DNA of 64,000 nucleotides, taken from Pseudomonas sp. Irchel 3E13. GTDB taxonomy: Bacteria > Pseudomonadota > Gammaproteobacteria > Pseudomonadales > Pseudomonadaceae. Made by a program: the position numbers and the translations under genes. Below, in pieces: positions 61,688 through 64,000 of this stretch; position 1 is the stretch's first letter; every line of letters begins with the position of its first letter. The stretch spans positions 1 through 64,000 of the forward strand of contig NZ_FYDX01000008.1 of NCBI RefSeq assembly GCF_900187455.1, written 5' to 3'. The notes beneath the pieces are model-generated. The model was not told where the DNA came from, did not search any database, and was given only the letters and a program-made list of their open reading frames with translations.

Positions 61688-61738
61688 CTTGGCGTCCTTG
61701 TGCAAGGGGTGTGAGGGGGCGCTGAAATCAGCTATATT

Positions 61739-61763
61739 TGAACACTAAATACTATTATGTTCA
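61739..61763. promoter_or_regulatory. Cluster operator, copy 8 (TGAACA-N13-TGTTCA)
   Basis: A perfect pair of half-sites TGAACA and TGTTCA with the 13-base spacer. It ends only 24 bases before the ATG of the SDR at 61788 and lies 51 bases from the start of the divergent DUF2889 gene. The short distance means any promoter reading right must overlap the operator. Confidence 0.85.
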
Positions 61764-61787
61764 CTAAAAACAAGAAAAGGAGCGGTT

Positions 61788-62588
61788 ATGGCCCTGCTGA
61801 ACGAACAGGTCGCGCTGATTACCGGCGCCGGTGGCGGGATTGGTCGAGGTATCGCGCTTAATTTCGCCAAGGAGGGGGCTGCGGTAGTGGTCGCCGAACT
61901 GGATGAGCTCAGCGGGGAAGCTGTGGTGGCGGAGCTCAAGGCGCTTGGCGCCAGGGCGGTGTTCATCCGAACGGACGTGTGCAGCAAAGCTGATATCGAA
62001 GCTGCTGTGAAATTGGCCGTCGATGAGTTCGGTGGCCTGGACATACTGGTCAACAACGCGTTCGCGCCCACACCCAACGTGCTTCTGGAAGACAAGACCG
62101 ACGCCATGCTCGAGCAGACCCTGGGTTCGACCGTGTGGGCAGCCTGGTGGGCGATGAAGGCGGCGCTCCCGCACATGAAGGCGCGTGGCGGCGGCAAGAT
62201 CATCAATTTCTACTCGATCGATATCGAGATCGGTGCCTGGCTGCATGGCGACTACAACACGGCAAAGTCGGCCATCGTCGGGCTGACCCGCAGCGCTGCC
62301 TCCGAGTGGGGGCGCTTCAACATTCGCACCAATGCCATCGCACCCACCGCGATGGGCGCCACTTTCCACAAGCTGGCGGCAGAAAACCCCGGTTTCGCTG
62401 AAATGTCCGCTTCCATGCGCCCGCTAGGGCGTTGTGGCGAGCCCGAAGCTGATATCGGCCCGGTGGTAGTCTTCCTGGCCAGTGAGATGTCGCGCTTCAT
62501 TACCGGTGAAACCATTCACGTCGACGGCGGATTGCACCTGCCTGGCTACAATTCTCGCCCCAAAGGCATTTCCGTGCGCGAATACTGA
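61788..62588 (+). CDS. Short-chain dehydrogenase/reductase
   Basis: 266 residues with AAAAGGAG upstream. TGAGGGIGRGIA (about 13), NNAFAPT, and catalytic YNTAK (about 161) are present; an acidic residue after strand two (VAELDE) suggests NAD. It has its own operator-promoter with a 24-base leader and is followed by a strong terminator, so it is a single-gene unit. By order it may correspond to ditI. Confidence 0.87.
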   Translation: MALLNEQVALITGAGGGIGRGIALNFAKEGAAVVVAELDELSGEAVVAELKALGARAVFIRTDVCSKADIEAAVKLAVDEFGGLDILVNNAFAPTPNVLLEDKTDAMLEQTLGSTVWAAWWAMKAALPHMKARGGGKIINFYSIDIEIGAWLHGDYNTAKSAIVGLTRSAASEWGRFNIRTNAIAPTAMGATFHKLAAENPGFAEMSASMRPLGRCGEPEADIGPVVVFLASEMSRFITGETIHVDGGLHLPGYNSRPKGISVREY

Positions 62589-62600
62589 AGGAGCAAATGA

Positions 62601-62629
62601 AAAGCGCGGCGAGTGCCGCGCTTTTTTTG
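62601..62629. terminator. Rho-independent terminator between convergent genes
   Basis: AGCGCGGC / GCCGCGCT stem with a GAGT loop, preceded by A residues and followed by seven T residues. It serves the SDR gene (stop 62588) and probably also the convergent acyl-CoA synthetase gene. Confidence 0.9.
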
Positions 62630-62644
62630 TGCCGGGTACAACCG

Positions 62645-64000
62645 CTACTTCTTTGCAACGCTGATCGAAGTGGTTTCCAGGTCCCATGTTGCAAGGGTTT
62701 TGCCTTCGTCGCGCAGCAGGTATTTCAACACTCGGCCCTGCGGGTTCTTCGGCAAGCTTCCGCGAAACTCGATATAGCGAGGCAGGGCGTAGTAGGGCAC
62801 TGAATCCACTGCCCAATGGAACAGATCTTCGGGCTGCAGCGTGGCGCCTTCATGCAATACCGCCGTGACTTTCACATCATCCTCACCCTTGTCGGATGGC
62901 ACCGCATGGACCGCTACCTCGGCCAGCGCCGGGTGTACGCTGAAGGCGGCTTCCATTTCGAAGCTGGAGATGTTCTCGCCGCGGCGGCGCAGGTAGTCCT
63001 TTTTGCGGTCCACAAAGTAGAAGAAGCCGTCATTATCGAATTTGCCGATGTCGCCGGTGTGGAACCACATGTTGCGCATCAGTTTCTGGGTGTCCTCGGG
63101 CCGGCGCCAGTAGCCTTGGAACATGATGTCCGGGCGCTGCGGGCGTACCACGATTTCACCGGCGGTTTCGGGTGGTACCTCCTGGTCCAGGTCGTCGACG
63201 ATGCGTACATCGAAGTCGGCAATGCGTTTGCCCGAGGATCCCGGCGCGGCGTATTCGCCGGCGGCCAGCGAGGTGATCACGCAGGCTTCGGTAAGTCCAT
63301 AGCCATTGCCGCCTACCAGGGGCGTGCCGAAGCGTTCTCGCCAGATCTTTTTGGTTTCTTCGGTATAGGGGTTGCCGCGAGCGGTGTGTATCTGCCCCAC
63401 GCAGCGCAACATGGCTTCGTTGTCGGGCGCCTGGGCGAGCAAGCCGCCCATCCCGCCGAGAATCGAGGCGATGGTGGCACCCGAGCGCTCCACCTCCTGC
63501 CAGAAACCTGACACCGAGAAACGCGGCAGGATGGCAGCGCGTGCACCTACCAGGATGCTGGCGATGATCGACACGCACAGGGCGTTCATGTGGAACAACG
63601 GCAGCGGCGTGATGGTGACGTCGTCGGCGCTGGCAGGGCCGGCGCGCAATTGAAGGCGAGCCAGGTTGCACATGAAGTTGTAGCTGATCATGCAGCCTTT
63701 GGACGGGCCGGTAGTGCCCGAGGTATAGATCAGGCAGGCGAGGTCGGACGGTTGCGGCTTGTTGGCGAGTGGGGTGGTGTCCTGGCCGCGGAAGCGGTCC
63801 AGTGTCGTGATGCGAATCGGGCACTCGACCACGCTATCGAGCGCACCGCGGTGCAGAATGTGGTGCACGTCATGCAGTTGTTCTGCCAGCGGTGTGATGC
63901 GCTTTAGGTAGGCTGCCTCGCAGATCACCAGCGAGGTGCCGGTGTCGACGATCTGGTGTCGCAAAAACTCGCCTTTGAGCGCGGTGTTGATCGGCACGCT
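62645..64000 (-). CDS. AMP-binding acyl-CoA synthetase, N-terminus beyond window edge
   Basis: At least 451 residues; the gene enters from the right edge, missing about the first 90 residues (the visible part starts in the VPINTALKGEF block). P-loop YTSGTTGPSKG, GYGLTEA, hinge VDRKKDYLRRRGENIS and the C-terminal catalytic lysine region GRVLKYLLR are present. It activates a carboxylic acid, presumably a resin acid or a side-chain acid, to its CoA thioester. By order it may correspond to the CoA ligase ditJ of the dit cluster. Confidence 0.88.
   Translation of the reverse strand, partial: SVPINTALKGEFLRHQIVDTGTSLVICEAAYLKRITPLAEQLHDVHHILHRGALDSVVECPIRITTLDRFRGQDTTPLANKPQPSDLACLIYTSGTTGPSKGCMISYNFMCNLARLQLRAGPASADDVTITPLPLFHMNALCVSIIASILVGARAAILPRFSVSGFWQEVERSGATIASILGGMGGLLAQAPDNEAMLRCVGQIHTARGNPYTEETKKIWRERFGTPLVGGNGYGLTEACVITSLAAGEYAAPGSSGKRIADFDVRIVDDLDQEVPPETAGEIVVRPQRPDIMFQGYWRRPEDTQKLMRNMWFHTGDIGKFDNDGFFYFVDRKKDYLRRRGENISSFEMEAAFSVHPALAEVAVHAVPSDKGEDDVKVTAVLHEGATLQPEDLFHWAVDSVPYYALPRYIEFRGSLPKNPQGRVLKYLLRDEGKTLATWDLETTSISVAKK

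Noticed and set aside
61738..61766. Reading the repeated palindrome as an alternative-sigma promoter
   Set aside because: The dyad symmetry and its use in divergent pairs favour a dimeric regulator. The halves do not match sigma-54 or ECF consensus, and normal -10-like hexamers follow several copies.
1..64000. CRISPR array, tRNA, rRNA or prophage genes
   Set aside because: No regularly spaced repeats, cloverleaf-like segments, rRNA signatures or phage structural genes were seen.

Overview
The window looks like Pseudomonas DNA. It is GC-rich, the genes sit in tight operons with Shine-Dalgarno boxes, and it carries Pseudomonas-type genes (a 4HB chemoreceptor, a fused indolepyruvate ferredoxin oxidoreductase, folE, paired DUF1302/DUF1329 proteins). 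No rRNA, tRNA or CRISPR array was seen.

Left flank (1-10 kb): an accessory, partly decayed region. It holds the end of an IS3-family element abutting an AT-richer gene of unknown function, a complete IS5-family element with a frameshifted transposase, two LysR-regulated oxidoreductase loci (one with a decayed Gfo/Idh gene, one with an SDR frameshifted near its C-terminus), a Tat-signal aldo/keto reductase and a chemoreceptor. Then come folE and the indolepyruvate ferredoxin oxidoreductase (10-14 kb).

Catabolic island (about 14.3-64 kb, continuing past the right edge): the right part, 49.8-64 kb, matches in gene content and order what I recall of the dit cluster for abietane diterpenoid (resin acid) degradation in Pseudomonas abietaniphila. 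In order it has a [3Fe-4S]/[4Fe-4S]-type ferredoxin (ditA3), SDR (ditB), extradiol dioxygenase (ditC), FAH-family enzyme, MFS permease (ditE), IclR regulator (ditR), thiolase-like protein (ditF) with a DUF35 partner, SDR, a second FAH enzyme, Rieske dioxygenase alpha and beta (ditA1, ditA2, about 8.75 kb from ditA3), DUF2889 protein, SDR and a CoA ligase. The substrate assignment is inference from gene content. The left part adds a P450 with its own [2Fe-2S] ferredoxin and reductase, a CrtI-like FAD enzyme, GMC oxidoreductase plus aldehyde dehydrogenase, enoyl-CoA hydratase, several SDRs, an amidohydrolase/kinase/phosphatase operon, three MFS permeases in all, and an envelope module (two DUF1302-DUF1329 pairs, a Ycf48-like protein and an RND/MMPL pump) that could move a hydrophobic substrate.

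How it may work (inference): envelope proteins and permeases admit the terpenoid; P450, GMC/ALDH and desaturase-like enzymes oxidise and aromatise it; the Rieske enzyme, diol dehydrogenase and extradiol dioxygenase open the aromatic ring; FAH enzymes process the ring-cleavage products; and CoA ligase, hydratase, SDRs and the DUF35/thiolase-like pair carry out beta-oxidation-like and retro-aldol steps.

Most notable signal: the same 25-bp interrupted palindrome, close to TGAACA-N13-TGTTCA with a constant 13-bp spacer, occurs in eight intergenic regions in front of the catabolic operons. Its left half lies where a -35 box would be and its right half directly precedes a -10-like hexamer in several cases. 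This looks like a cluster-wide operator. A second, perfect 25-bp palindrome lies in front of the TetR gene beside the P450.
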